Source: Steromphala cineraria (lineage: Eukaryota; Mollusca; Gastropoda; Trochida; Trochidae). Taken from it: 64,000 nt of DNA. How positions within the stretch are numbered: position 1 is the first letter of the stretch; each line of letters begins with the position of its first letter. Below are positions 56,201 to 64,000 of the stretch, piece by piece. The position numbers and the translations under genes are program-made. The stretch spans positions 34,821,939-34,885,938 of the forward strand of contig OU744733.1 of assembly GCA_916613615.1 (NCBI GenBank), written 5' to 3'. The notes below the pieces were generated by a model. The model did no database searches. It saw nothing but the letters and a program-made list of their open reading frames with translations, and had not been told where the DNA came from.

Positions 56201-58948
56201 ATAACATTTCATGACGTCATCTGCCTCTGTGGGGAGAGAATGAATGTTAACTCGCTTAAGGCGATTTCATCGAAGGAGATTATTCACTCTCTGGCGGTGA
56301 CTGTTTGCATCGTCTATTTCAATAGCAATCATCTAAATACGTTACATAAAAGAAACATACAAACTTTATTTCAAAGGTATATTTATGACATCTTCAATAA
56401 CATAATAAATCATCTTAATGCGATATATAAAAGAAGACGATTTATTTTCGGGTATTAAGCATGAAATTGGATATTGATATGAAACCCCTTAAGGATGCAA
56501 TATATGGATTTCGCCGTTTAATCAATGAAAGAGTTTGAAAGGGTCTCTAAATAGACTTGGTGGGATTTTTGTTTTCGTTGGACATTTTGAATTATTTTAA
56601 ATATTTATTGTTCTAATATTAGAAACGAATATCATAATATTTCATCGTTTTAAAACGTTCTAATTAATTTGCAGCTGATGTGTTCTTACTTGTTTTTCCC
56701 AATTTCCTACGTCATGGGTGTGGCTGGACCTGATTGTGGCAAGATGGCGGGCCTTATTGGCAAGAAACTTTTCAGCACCCCAATCATCAGCTATATAGAA
56801 TTGGGAACACTGAGAAACAATCGCAAAGCTTTACTTAATTACCAGAGTCAATACAACAACACGTGGTCTTATGTGGGCGGGGATATCTTCCTCACAGCTG
56901 TCAATCAAACCTTGGTGGGAGGAGTCATGCAGGTACGTCAGGCTGCAAGAAAAAATATTTTCTGTTCGTTACAGACTGTTAAAGTAATGCATAATACGGT
57001 TTAAATATAATTGAAGGCCTTCATGAAAAGAAACGAGTTTGTTTAAATGTCCATGTTTTCTGCTCTACTGGAATAAAAGTCTTTTGGTTTATCTCCTGTA
57101 AACATCTTAAAATAGGCTTGACGTGTGGATTTGAAACTGACGAAGGTCGAAACCAAATACTAATCACTTTTTTCTAGGCCTTGCAGTAGCTTGTGAAACA
57201 ATGAAGTGCTTTGCAGGGACGTCAAGGCAATCATTGTCTTGTTCCACTTCTTCTTTGGCATGTTTATTTCAACATTTTCGACCTGACCTTTTGTATGAGT
57301 CGAGTTTATTCAGGGCTCGCCCTAAAAGCCAGCAACCTAAGCTCTCGAGGGCGTAACCCGAGCAGAGTTTATTACCATAACACATGGCATTCGGGTTCAT
57401 ATTTGGCACTAGTTTATGTAAAAAGCTATATCATAAATAGTTGATTTCAAAACGATTTACTGACCCTTTAGGGTTTAATGTCTCAAAGAAAATCAAGCGG
57501 ATAAATACGATACAGACCGGATTTAGGTTTTATAATAACGATTTTGATTCCTTATTTAGATACTAGAAAGCCCTGAATTAAATGTTAAAGGTGTCCTTAA
57601 ATTCCTTCTGTGGTACAATGTATGACTTTGTAGAATTACAGATTTTATGTTCTAGGAGCGGTCTGAGGTTATCGGTACCTACGCACTTTGTGGGTTCTCT
57701 ACAGTGACCTCTATCGGCGTTACCCTAGGAACTCTGGTTCCCTTGGCACCGGAGAGGAAACAGGATGTAGTACGACTCGTCATCCGGGCACTTATCGCCG
57801 GAAATGTGGCCTCTTTTCTAACAGGCGCCATAGCAGGTAAATCTTATCATTAATGAAACTTTTGTTACACCTTTTCCCATGTCACATACAACAATATGAC
57901 AAACCTTACTATATTGTTTCTGAAGTGAAACTTAATAGCTTTACATTATGGGACCTACAACCTGGTTCCATGGCCTCCTACCGCTTAAAGGGGCAGTAGC
58001 ACGTTTTTTAATTATTTTATATTTTAAATTTTTCACTGATAATTGTAAGTTTATGTTAAATGTATTATTTTGACAGTGTCAACAATCTCATTACACATCA
58101 CCCATAGTCAGAGGACAAAGTATGAAGATTCACATAAAATCCATTGGCGGCCATTTTTTTGTGAACACCTTTAATTCATTTTGTGTAAGAAAAAGGAATA
58201 GTATGGCTAAACTTTACATTATATATTTGGATTATTACTGCTTTATTTACTTTAAATACGTTGTCTTTCAATTGGAACCATTAATTTTCATTTTCCTGAC
58301 ATCACCTTATAAACCCCCTAAAAACGTGCTACTGCCCCTTTAAGTAAGCGTAACGAGGCCAGGTAACCAGATTGGGGACAGTTTTGAATCAACCAATCGA
58401 AACACTGATAGCAAATCATTTATACAGGTGGAGAGTTAAGGTCGCTACATACATCTCCTCCCAAGAGAAAAACCAAAGTCATATCTTCCAACTCACCTAG
58501 GTTCTTACAAAAAGACTTTTACTCGTTGGGAACTTGGTAACATTGAAATTATATGATGAGTCCTTGACCATATACAAAGGATTATGCATGTCAAAAGTTG
58601 GCAATTTAAAGGCATAAGTTAGTAGGACTAAAAAATGGGGTTATGTGAACGTTTTGAGATTATTTAGTTCTCCGTTTACCACATTATTGACTATTATAAA
58701 AATGACAATATTCCTTACTTATATTATCTAGACAGCAGGAATAGACTTAGATAGGCCTGCTGATGCCTTAAATATTTATTGGAAATGAACAAAGGAAGTT
58801 AATACAATACCATCTAAATAATGTGTGTGACTGGTCATTCACTTTTTGTGTTTAGTATAACATCTCATGAGTTTAAAGTTTATACAAGGACATGTCATTT
58901 CCATTTTCATTTTTATTTTCAGGTTTACTGTTTGATGGGAGAGCATAG
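43982..58948 (+). CDS. SLC28A: Concentrative nucleoside transporter (SLC28/CNT family)
   Basis: Encodes a sodium-coupled nucleoside importer of the plasma membrane, 545 residues (human CNTs ~650-690). Exons: 43982-44229, 47413-47557, 48238-48429, 49079-49240, 51555-51680, 54917-55047, 55682-55850, 56675-56932, 57656-57836, 58923-58948; all GT..AG and in phase. Family blocks: [105 protein letters not shown]. The conserved NEFVA motif is TPIIS (426-430). Residues Q154, E332 and N368 of the Vibrio CNT structure correspond to Leu249, Pro427 and Thr493. The N-terminal helix 2 region seems missing between exons 1 and 2, and the extracellular C-terminal tail is absent. Introns carry at least eight mobile elements. 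The family is certain; nucleosides as the actual substrate are not. Confidence 0.9.
44278..45095. repeat. G-poor degenerate CACCTCA satellite
   Basis: About 800 bp in transporter intron 1 with very few G on this strand, made of degenerate CTCACCTCA, CCAATC and AACTCAC words. No fixed period remains. Confidence 0.75.
45117..46700. repeat. ~200-bp tandem repeat array
   Basis: Units are keyed by GATGCCTT..AAGTTCTAATAAAG, TTTCACAGATTTG, TTCGATTCGCCCGCTGGTTG and CTGAAACAGAG near 45117, 45968, 46148, 46359 and 46570. 45186-45370 also resembles the MITE at 18460-18829. Confidence 0.7.
45472..45945. mobile_element. Poly-G/C-ended hairpin MITE
   Basis: GAGTAGGATTTCCCCCC at the left and its inverse near 45918-45940 enclose ~30-bp repeats with GCTATATAGCC. 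Two long G runs (near 45709 and 45898) are included. A collapsed copy (GAGTAGGATTCCCCCCTAG) lies at 46315 in a neighbouring unit. Confidence 0.65.
47413..47557 (+). CDS. Transporter exon 2
   Basis: Acceptor ATATCGCAG, donor AGA/GTAAGT. Encodes [20 protein letters not shown] and a second helix ending TSTSPAR. The join from exon 1 is in frame (Arg). Confidence 0.82.
47650..48030. mobile_element. Very old CATTCTCTCCCC MITE copy
   Basis: The ends are lost, but CACCTGGCGGCAAAA, GCCAAGATTCAGTAACC and AATCAGACTTCTCCAT keep the family order. Confidence 0.5.
48238..48429 (+). CDS. Transporter exon 3
   Basis: [20 protein letters not shown] to YRDHRLAFA, the best conserved N-terminal CNT block. Acceptor GTTTTAG, donor GTGAGT. 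Confidence 0.9.
48815..49045. repeat. CAT/CGT triplet microsatellite
   Basis: Imperfect CATCGT and CATCAT repeats interleaved with AGTCGTTGTCAACGT, ending about 30 bp before the exon 4 acceptor. Long frames across it are repeat artefacts. Confidence 0.9.
49079..49240 (+). CDS. Transporter exon 4
   Basis: [19 protein letters not shown] to ANIFIGL, including the sodium-site Asn244. Acceptor CTTTTCAG, donor GTGAGT. A MITE begins 32 bp after it. Confidence 0.9.
49273..49631. mobile_element. CATTCTCTCCCC MITE, copy f
   Basis: Flanked by a perfect 9-bp duplication AGGGCTTAT (49264-49272 and 49632-49640). Confidence 0.93.
50448..50694 (-). pseudogene. Tc1 transposase fragment
   Basis: Minus-strand residues [14 protein letters not shown] to [15 protein letters not shown], with TGA where Tc1 has the EW tryptophan. 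The residues before PDMNPIEHL ([10 protein letters not shown]) belong to an earlier part of the protein, so an internal deletion joined them. A Tc1-type end (GTGTCCAAAAGAAACGCT) lies outside at about 50188. Confidence 0.8.
51323..51534. mobile_element. MITE beside the exon 5 acceptor
   Basis: The ends ATCCTGTCTCAGGGAACG and CGTACCCTGAGACAGGAT are inverted repeats of ~28 bp. The element ends 20 bp before exon 5, so it may supply the branch-point region. Confidence 0.85.
51555..51680 (+). CDS. Transporter exon 5
   Basis: [19 protein letters not shown] to GTFVQFG, one re-entrant loop and helix of the substrate site. Acceptor ATTTCAG, donor GTATGT. A MITE ends 20 bp before it. Confidence 0.9.
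51816..52106. mobile_element. CATTCTCTCCCC MITE, copy g, left end rearranged
   Basis: The body and the right end GGGGAGAGAATG are normal. The left arm is replaced by a partial duplication near 51735-51760 and the right arm has a deletion. Confidence 0.8.
52500..52700. repeat. ~22-bp minisatellite
   Basis: About nine units of ATGTGACTGTCATATCACAA in transporter intron 5. Confidence 0.85.
52707..52779. repeat. Hairpin with 32-bp arms
   Basis: AGAGGATTATATGGATGA.. and its inverse (52707-52738, 52748-52779) around a 9-nt loop. Confidence 0.8.
52961..54153. mobile_element. Non-autonomous Tc1-type element
   Basis: The left end AACTGACGTCCAAAATAAAC and the right end (minus AACTGACGTCCAAAAGAAAC) differ by one base over 25. 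TA lies at both flanks (52959, 54154). There is no transposase in its 1193 bp. In transporter intron 5. Confidence 0.85.
54600..54920. repeat. Triplicated exon 6 acceptor region
   Basis: Three tandem units of up to ~127 bp, each ending like the true acceptor: GGTGTTCCGCAG/GTC (54726), TGATCCCCCAG/GTCC (54846) and GTGTTCTCCCAG/GTCC (54916). The first two also share CAGCATCGGGACATTT. Exons begun at the upstream copies would meet a stop. Confidence 0.75.
54917..55047 (+). CDS. Transporter exon 6
   Basis: [20 protein letters not shown] to KMELGM, then two bases of a Gln codon. Acceptor TTCTCCCAG, donor GTGAGT. The acceptor neighbourhood is repeated upstream. Confidence 0.87.
55682..55850 (+). 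CDS. Transporter exon 7
   Basis: [20 protein letters not shown] to GVDGMSFE. Acceptor TTTTTCCAG, donor GTGATT. A MITE target site begins 34 bp after it. Confidence 0.88.
55893..56242. mobile_element. CATTCTCTCCCC MITE, copy h
   Basis: Perfect 9-bp duplication AATGTTAAC (55884-55892, 56243-56251). Confidence 0.92.
56675..56932 (+). CDS. Transporter exon 8
   Basis: [20 protein letters not shown] to [11 protein letters not shown]. It aligns without gaps to vertebrate CNT2 in its first 43 residues as I recall that sequence, including TPIIS in place of NEFVA. Acceptor TTTGCAG, donor GTACGT. Confidence 0.9.
57656..57836 (+). CDS. Transporter exon 9
   Basis: [19 protein letters not shown] to SFLTGAIA, the last conserved block. 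Acceptor TTCTAG, donor GTAAAT, one base into a Gly codon. Confidence 0.9.
57985..58343. mobile_element. TTAA-type MITE, copy 11, nested
   Basis: Full length with both TTAA flanks, in transporter intron 9. It is inserted in a short hairpin element whose arms lie at 57967-57986 and 58344-58372. Confidence 0.9.
58923..58948 (+). CDS. Transporter exon 10
   Basis: Acceptor TTATTTTCAG; completes Gly, then LLFDGRA and TAG (58946-58948). It is very short, so the vertebrate-type extracellular tail is missing. An alternative last exon is possible. Confidence 0.7.
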
Positions 58949-59155
58949 CATGTCCACATCCATCGTCCAGAACCATATTTATCTCGTACCTACCGACGTC
59001 ATCACTTTTTATAAAATCTACATATATGTATAGTTTTGTCAGGGTTGATTCTCGCTTATACAGGTCAACTCACCAATTTCAAACATTTATCATAAAAGAT
59101 GACTTCAAGGAAACTACCATTCTTATTCCATTGCTCAATCACCTATACGTAAGGT

Positions 59156-59282
59156 TAAGGTACGAAGGCGAGGTCTTGGTGCCTGTAGATAGACCGCAGG
59201 GGGAGTCGGGTAGGACAGATAGACCGCGGCCGACTCCCCCTGCGGTCTATCTACAGGCACCAAGACCTCGCCTTCGTACCTT
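59156..59282. repeat. Near-perfect palindrome
   Basis: 54-bp arms (TAAGGTACGAAGGCGAGGTC at the left) match inverted without mismatch around an 18-nt loop. GC-rich in an AT-rich setting. Both strands read the same residues (YEGEVLVPVDRPQG), an artefact of symmetry. Confidence 0.9.
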
Positions 59283-59748
59283 ATGAACTGAGGGAAGATT
59301 GCATTTAAAACATAAAACAAAAATATAGCAGTTCAAACATACTCACACCCCTCTATGAAAATGAACTGGTCCAAATGACTTCATAGGTTTGTGACAGGAT
59401 TTGGAAACCATTAATAACAATCGTTTTAAAAACGAATTGTAGTTATGTGTTAAGTAATCAAAAGCTGAAAGAAATATTTTTCTTTAACATTACAAACAAA
59501 AAGTTGACAGTAAATATTAGTGTCATCATCAGGCGACGCAGCCGATCACGTGACATTATGCCCGTGCATTTCGTGACACTTGTGATCAAAGTTATACCAA
59601 ACACAACACAATTTCCTTTCCTTTCCTTCCAAAGACCTTTTGCATATAAAACATATTGAAAAATAAGTAATGCAGAAACTGGCAATTTTACAAGAGGCAA
59701 TGAAATAGTGTAGTCAATTGGTCATGAAAATATCATTCTAACTTCAAC
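59283..59748. other. AT-rich spacer downstream of the transporter
   Basis: Nothing recognised. Confidence 0.5.
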
Positions 59749-59749
59749 T

Positions 59750-59793
59750 GGCTCCGTAGCCTAATGGTATGCACGTTTGGTTCGATCCCCGAC
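59750..59793 (+). repeat. tRNA-like SINE remnant
   Basis: GGCTCCGTAGCCTAATGGT carries an A box and GGTTCGATCCCC a B box only ~12 bp later; the anticodon arm is deleted. Not a functional tRNA. Confidence 0.6.
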
Positions 59794-60195
59794 TTTCGAG
59801 TGATATATTTGGAAAACTCTTGTGTTGGAAATTACATGAATTTTATAATGGGAAATGTTTGAGATTTGAAAAGAAATTAGTTTAAAATCTTTTGTTGAGG
59901 TCTTTAAATCAAAGATAGGCCTCATACGAGGTCTTTAAATCCTAATAGACCTCATATGAAGTCTCTAAATCGCAGATAGACCTCAAACGAGGTCCGTAAG
60001 TTACAGATAGACCTGACTTGTTGTAGCCAAGGTCCTACCGGAACGGTGCTAAACAAAGGGATGACGTCACCAGAGGTTTATAATCTTACAACAGACCCCC
60101 TGTTCAACATAAAACATCTTCTCGTCTCATAACTCATTTCCATATGGTGTTCATCAACCTTCTCCTTACTTTTTACAGCAATTCATATCATACAC

Positions 60196-60526
60196 CATCC
60201 TCTCCCCACAGAGGCAGATCAAGCTATGAAATGTTGATACAGCCTCTGTTATATGACGCCGACTTTGTGGGATAGATTGGGAGATGCCTGATTGGGGACA
60301 ATCAAAATTAGTTGTGCAATCAGCGACGTTGTTCTAAAATCATCATTTTGGCTACTGAATAACGGCAAAAGCATTGTGATATGAAACACCCTTTCCATGC
60401 GAGAAGCGTTGTCATTTGATAAACAAATTCAAATGGAGTGTGGTGCAATATTTTTCCCACGGACTTCGGCGTAATATAACAGAGGCTGTATTTCATGACT
60501 TGATCTACCTCTGTGCGGAGAGAATG
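60196..60526. mobile_element. CATTCTCTCCCC MITE, copy i
   Basis: 9-bp flanks ATCATACAC and ATCATATAC, one mismatch. Confidence 0.9.
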
Positions 60527-60550
60527 ATCATATACTTCTCCTTGTTTTTA

Positions 60551-60600
60551 TACCCCCAACCAACGGTCCGGGGTATCTAGTTATACCAACGATTCCGTCC

Positions 60601-60636
<36 letters not shown>

Positions 60637-61306
60637 GTCCGAGGAAATTTTTTGTCCGAGCTATTTCGGGAAAACTATTTATCCGATTAATTTCAAATTT
60701 TACACATGTCTTCTACCCTACTAGAAGTGGTGCACTGCGAAGTTACAGCAAATTTCGTTAACATTTGAATTTTTTACAAATTTCCATGTTTTGAACTTAG
60801 TCATTTTCCAATATCAGATTTGTCCGACCTATTACGGGAAAACTATTCATCCGATTTATTTCAAATTTTGCACATGTCTTCTACCCTACTAGGAGGGGTG
60901 CACTGCGATGTTACAACAAATTTCTTTAACATTTGAATTTTTTACAAATTTCCATGTTTTGAACTTAGTCATTTTCCAATATCAGATTTGTCCGACCTAT
61001 TACGGGAAAACTATTCATCCAATTTATTTCAAATTTTGCACATGTCTTCTACCCTACTAGGAGGGGTGCACTACGAAGTTACAACAAATTTCTTTAATAT
61101 TTGAAATTTTTACATATTTCCATGTTTTGAACTTAGTCATTTTCCAATATCAGATTTGTCCGACCTATTACGGGAAAACTATTCATCTAATTTATTTCAA
61201 ATTTTGCACATTCCTCTTTGGGGGTCAAATGCTGTGCAAGAAATGAGTATATTGAAAGTAAAAAATAATTCAGTTAGTCAGGGATGCACGGTCGGGGGTA
61301 TTAGTG
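60551..61306. repeat. ~168-bp tandem repeat, array 2
   Basis: Starts TACCCCCAACC and a (TG)n run, then four units keyed by TTTGTCCGACCTATTACGGG (60654, 60832, 60990, 61158); closes GGTCGGGGGTATTA. Same family as 33330-34000. Confidence 0.9.
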
Positions 61307-61699
61307 AGCCACGCTCACTTTTTTGCTTGTTCATTCTTTGTTTCCTCTGCGATACACTAAATAAACTTGTTCTTTCAACTTTACTGCCTCTTAAGATGCT
61401 ATTGAAAGGAGAAATTTATTAGTTTGTGTCGAGGTCTTTGAAAATGGTAAACGATTCCTTGAGTGAAAAGCTATTTTAATAAGTTCCATTAAAACCATTT
61501 TGAGGTTACTTATCATTAATAACATTCAATACTTCTTATGAATACGCAAAACTTACAATCTTAAGTGTAAGGTAAGGTAACATATTGTTGTTATCTAAGA
61601 AAATTGTTGGAACATTATTAATGTACACTGCGTGGTTTTTAGGTTTTGTTCCCTTTTGATACGTGATGAATACCATTTTTGCCCAAATAAATTGAAAAC

Positions 61700-62575
61700 A
61701 TATCATTACTTCGTTTTATTATCCCACCGGTATGTAATACCGTGGGATATAGTCATCGCCTTGTCCGTCTGTATGTCCGTCCGTCCGTCCGTCCGTCTGT
61801 CCGTCCGTCCGTAATCATTTCGTTTCCGGAGCAGAACTCAAAAACCGGTTCACATATCTTTCTGAAACTTTACATGTGTATTGCCCACCTACTGAAGTGG
61901 TGCCTTTTGATATTTTCAAATTTCTGAAAATTTTATTTTTTATTATTTTCATGGAAACGGCTCTTATTTGGACTCTGTTCATGAAAGGTTTCATATATAT
62001 AAAACCGGTCCACATATCTTTCTTAAACTTTACATGTGTATTGCCCACCTACTGAAGTGGTGCCTTTTAATATTTTCACATTTCTAAAAAATTTATTTTT
62101 TATTATTTCTATGGAAACGGCTCTTATATGGACTCTGTTCATGAAAGGTTTCGTTTCCGGAGCAGAACTCAAAAACCGGTTCACATATCTTTCTGAAACT
62201 TTACATGTGTATTGCCCACCTACTGAAGTGGTGCCTTTTGATATTTTCAAATTTCTGAAAATTTTATTTTTTATTATTTCCATGGAAACGGCTCTTAGTT
62301 GGACTCTGTTCATGAAAGGTTTCATATATATAAAACCGGTCCACATATCTTTCTTAAACTTTACATGTGTATTGCCCACCTACTGAAGTGGTGCCTTTTG
62401 ATATTTTCACATTTCTGAAAATTTTATTTTTTATTATTTCTATGGAAACGGCTCTTATATGGACTCTGTTCATGAAAGGTTTCGTTTTATATATATTAGC
62501 TTATATTATATTGAAAATTTACAATTATCTTTCAAAGGTTTACATCTTACGATCATGTGGAACCGGTGGGATATG
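61700..62575. repeat. Dimeric ~331-bp tandem repeat
   Basis: Four units of alternating 160 and 171 bp with TGCCCACCTACTGAAGTGGT (61883, 62043, 62214, 62374). Opens with TATCCCACCGGTATG and CCGTCCGTCCG; closes with ACCGGTGGGATA. Confidence 0.9.
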
Positions 62576-63792
62576 TCATCTTCTGATGACTCTTGTTTTT
62601 GTTAGTATTCTTCAAGGTAAATCCATAGCGATTATATCACTCGATTATTATGTGGGTTATATTCAAGAATTCATGTCAATAATGAGATAATGAGATATTC
62701 TGTATTTGACTGACCAATTGTGTTACCGTTGCGTCAAGGTTTCAGTAACTCTAATCAAAAGCTTGTTTGGTATTATAGAAGTGCATTCATATGAACGGAT
62801 TAAATGAATTGAGGTCAACATGTTTTTACATTAGATCATACTGATGATCATACTGATGATCTATTTTATTTCATTTCTATTCAAAGAATTAAACAAAAGA
62901 GTACATATTTTAATCATAAAACGAAAACCATTGTAAACAACCAATATATTTATCATCTTAATTATATTTTCCATATCAGTATTAAACACGAGATTTGTTT
63001 TCACAGAATGTATCAGTCGACATACTGTTATTGAGAACAGGACACAAGCTACCATACTTCTTCAGTTCACACGATAAAAGTGCGATTTTAAAACAAGTTT
63101 AATTCAAATTTAAAATCGAAAAAATCACAGCCCAATATAACGAGATTTTACAGAATGTTTTAAAAGTGTGAACAGTTTTTTAAAATTTGGAAATGCTTAC
63201 AAACTCATAACTAGTCATTGAACATTTACAAATTGACGAACACTGGTTGCTGAACTTAGTGCTGAATCTTAGTGTTTGACAGCACCAAAGTATTGCAATG
63301 CACATCGCAATACACTCTCCTTTATCGCAATATAGTGAAATGAGAAACCAGCAATAATTTAGTAAAATTGTATAAGTCATTTAAAAAGTGCAACTTGCCA
63401 GCAAATAAATATTCAATCAATGTCTACCTATCTAAAAACTGATGAAAATCCTGAATAAATTCCAACTTTTATTTAACTTTTTATTTTATCCCAAAAACAT
63501 TTATTTACTTCAGTTAGCCAGAAAAGATTATCATGCTCAAAACATTAGTCAAACAGTCCATTGCAGTTCAATTTTATCATGGAAACTGGAATAAGGCTAC
63601 CGATACAAAAGAAATAACATCAAAACAACCCAAAATGGACAGCATTGGAAGCGCGATATGATTAATTTGTGCACTTAAGAAAGTCTATTATCTTTTGTTA
63701 TTCCGACATGCGAATAATGTGTTAGCAACGGGAGATCTCCAAAGTAGCCGCGGTTCCCGGATGTTCGAAATACTTTGCTTCAGCCTCCTCAT
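62576..63792. other. AT-rich spacer
   Basis: Nothing recognised beyond short AT-rich frames. Confidence 0.5.
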
Positions 63793-64000
63793 GATTCTCT
63801 CCTCACAGAGTCAGATCAAGTCATGTTGATTTAGCCTCTGTTCTATTACGCCGACTTTGTGGGATGGAATGGGAGATGCCTGATTGGAAGCAATCAAAGC
63901 AACGCTGTTCTTAAATAATCATTTTGGCTACTGAATCGTGGCAAAGGCATTGTGATATAAACCACCCTTTCTATGCGATAAGCGTTGTCATTTGCTAATA
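63793..64000. mobile_element. CATTCTCTCCCC MITE, copy j, cut by window end
   Basis: Left end GATTCTCTCCTCACAGAG followed by the normal body as far as the last base. Confidence 0.85.

Noticed and set aside
61815..62386. Open frames of about 77-118 residues on both strands
   Set aside because: Readings of the 331-bp dimeric satellite; both strands look alike and no domain is present.

Overview
The window is animal nuclear DNA, most likely from a bivalve or related lophotrochozoan mollusc. Two multi-exon genes have GT..AG introns, there are no bacterial-style operons, and over half of the rest is transposon and satellite DNA. The placement rests on CGTCCGTCCG-type and GGTCAAGGTCA-type tandem repeats that I know from molluscan genomes, so it is inference.

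Two genes can be read end to end. On the minus strand, 17712-23674 holds a four-exon rhodopsin-family peptide receptor of 382 residues, closest by motif to kisspeptin/galanin/allatostatin-A receptors. On the plus strand, 43982-58948 holds a ten-exon concentrative nucleoside transporter (SLC28/CNT) of 545 residues with every exon phase compatible. Its sodium-site residues are kept, but several conserved nucleoside-binding residues are replaced. A third, unrecognised minus-strand gene family leaves two homologous two-exon 3' ends (5163-6169 and 25221-26028).

Layout. 0-8 kb: a TA-flanked DNA transposon with a duplicated end, a broken Tc1 transposase, the first copy of the unrecognised gene, and a hammerhead-like motif. 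8.0-12.7 kb: a structurally complete DIRS retrotransposon with inverted terminal repeats and an internal complementary region that matches the joined ends; it sits inside the coding frame of an older LINE. 13-15.6 kb: MITEs and a LINE tail. 15.9-17.6 kb: a 22-bp minisatellite running up to the receptor's 3' end. 17.7-23.7 kb: the receptor, with a Tc1 element in intron 2. 24-33 kb: MITEs, the second unrecognised gene copy and a tRNA-derived SINE. 33-40.5 kb: satellite arrays, including a 5.8-kb foldback-like structure with inverted tandem-repeat arms. 40.5-44 kb: TTAA-flanked MITEs. 44-59 kb: the transporter, its introns filled with MITEs and satellites. 59-64 kb: a near-perfect palindrome, two satellite arrays and more MITEs.

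Two MITE families dominate. One has about ten recognisable copies with CATTCTCTCCCC ends and 9-bp target duplications. The other has about a dozen copies with TTAA-AGGGGCAG ends. The repeats probably shaped the genes: MITEs lie within tens of bases of three transporter exon boundaries, and the acceptor region of exon 6 is triplicated. The receptor and the transporter share no evident pathway. All coordinates were read by eye and repeat edges may be off by a few bases.
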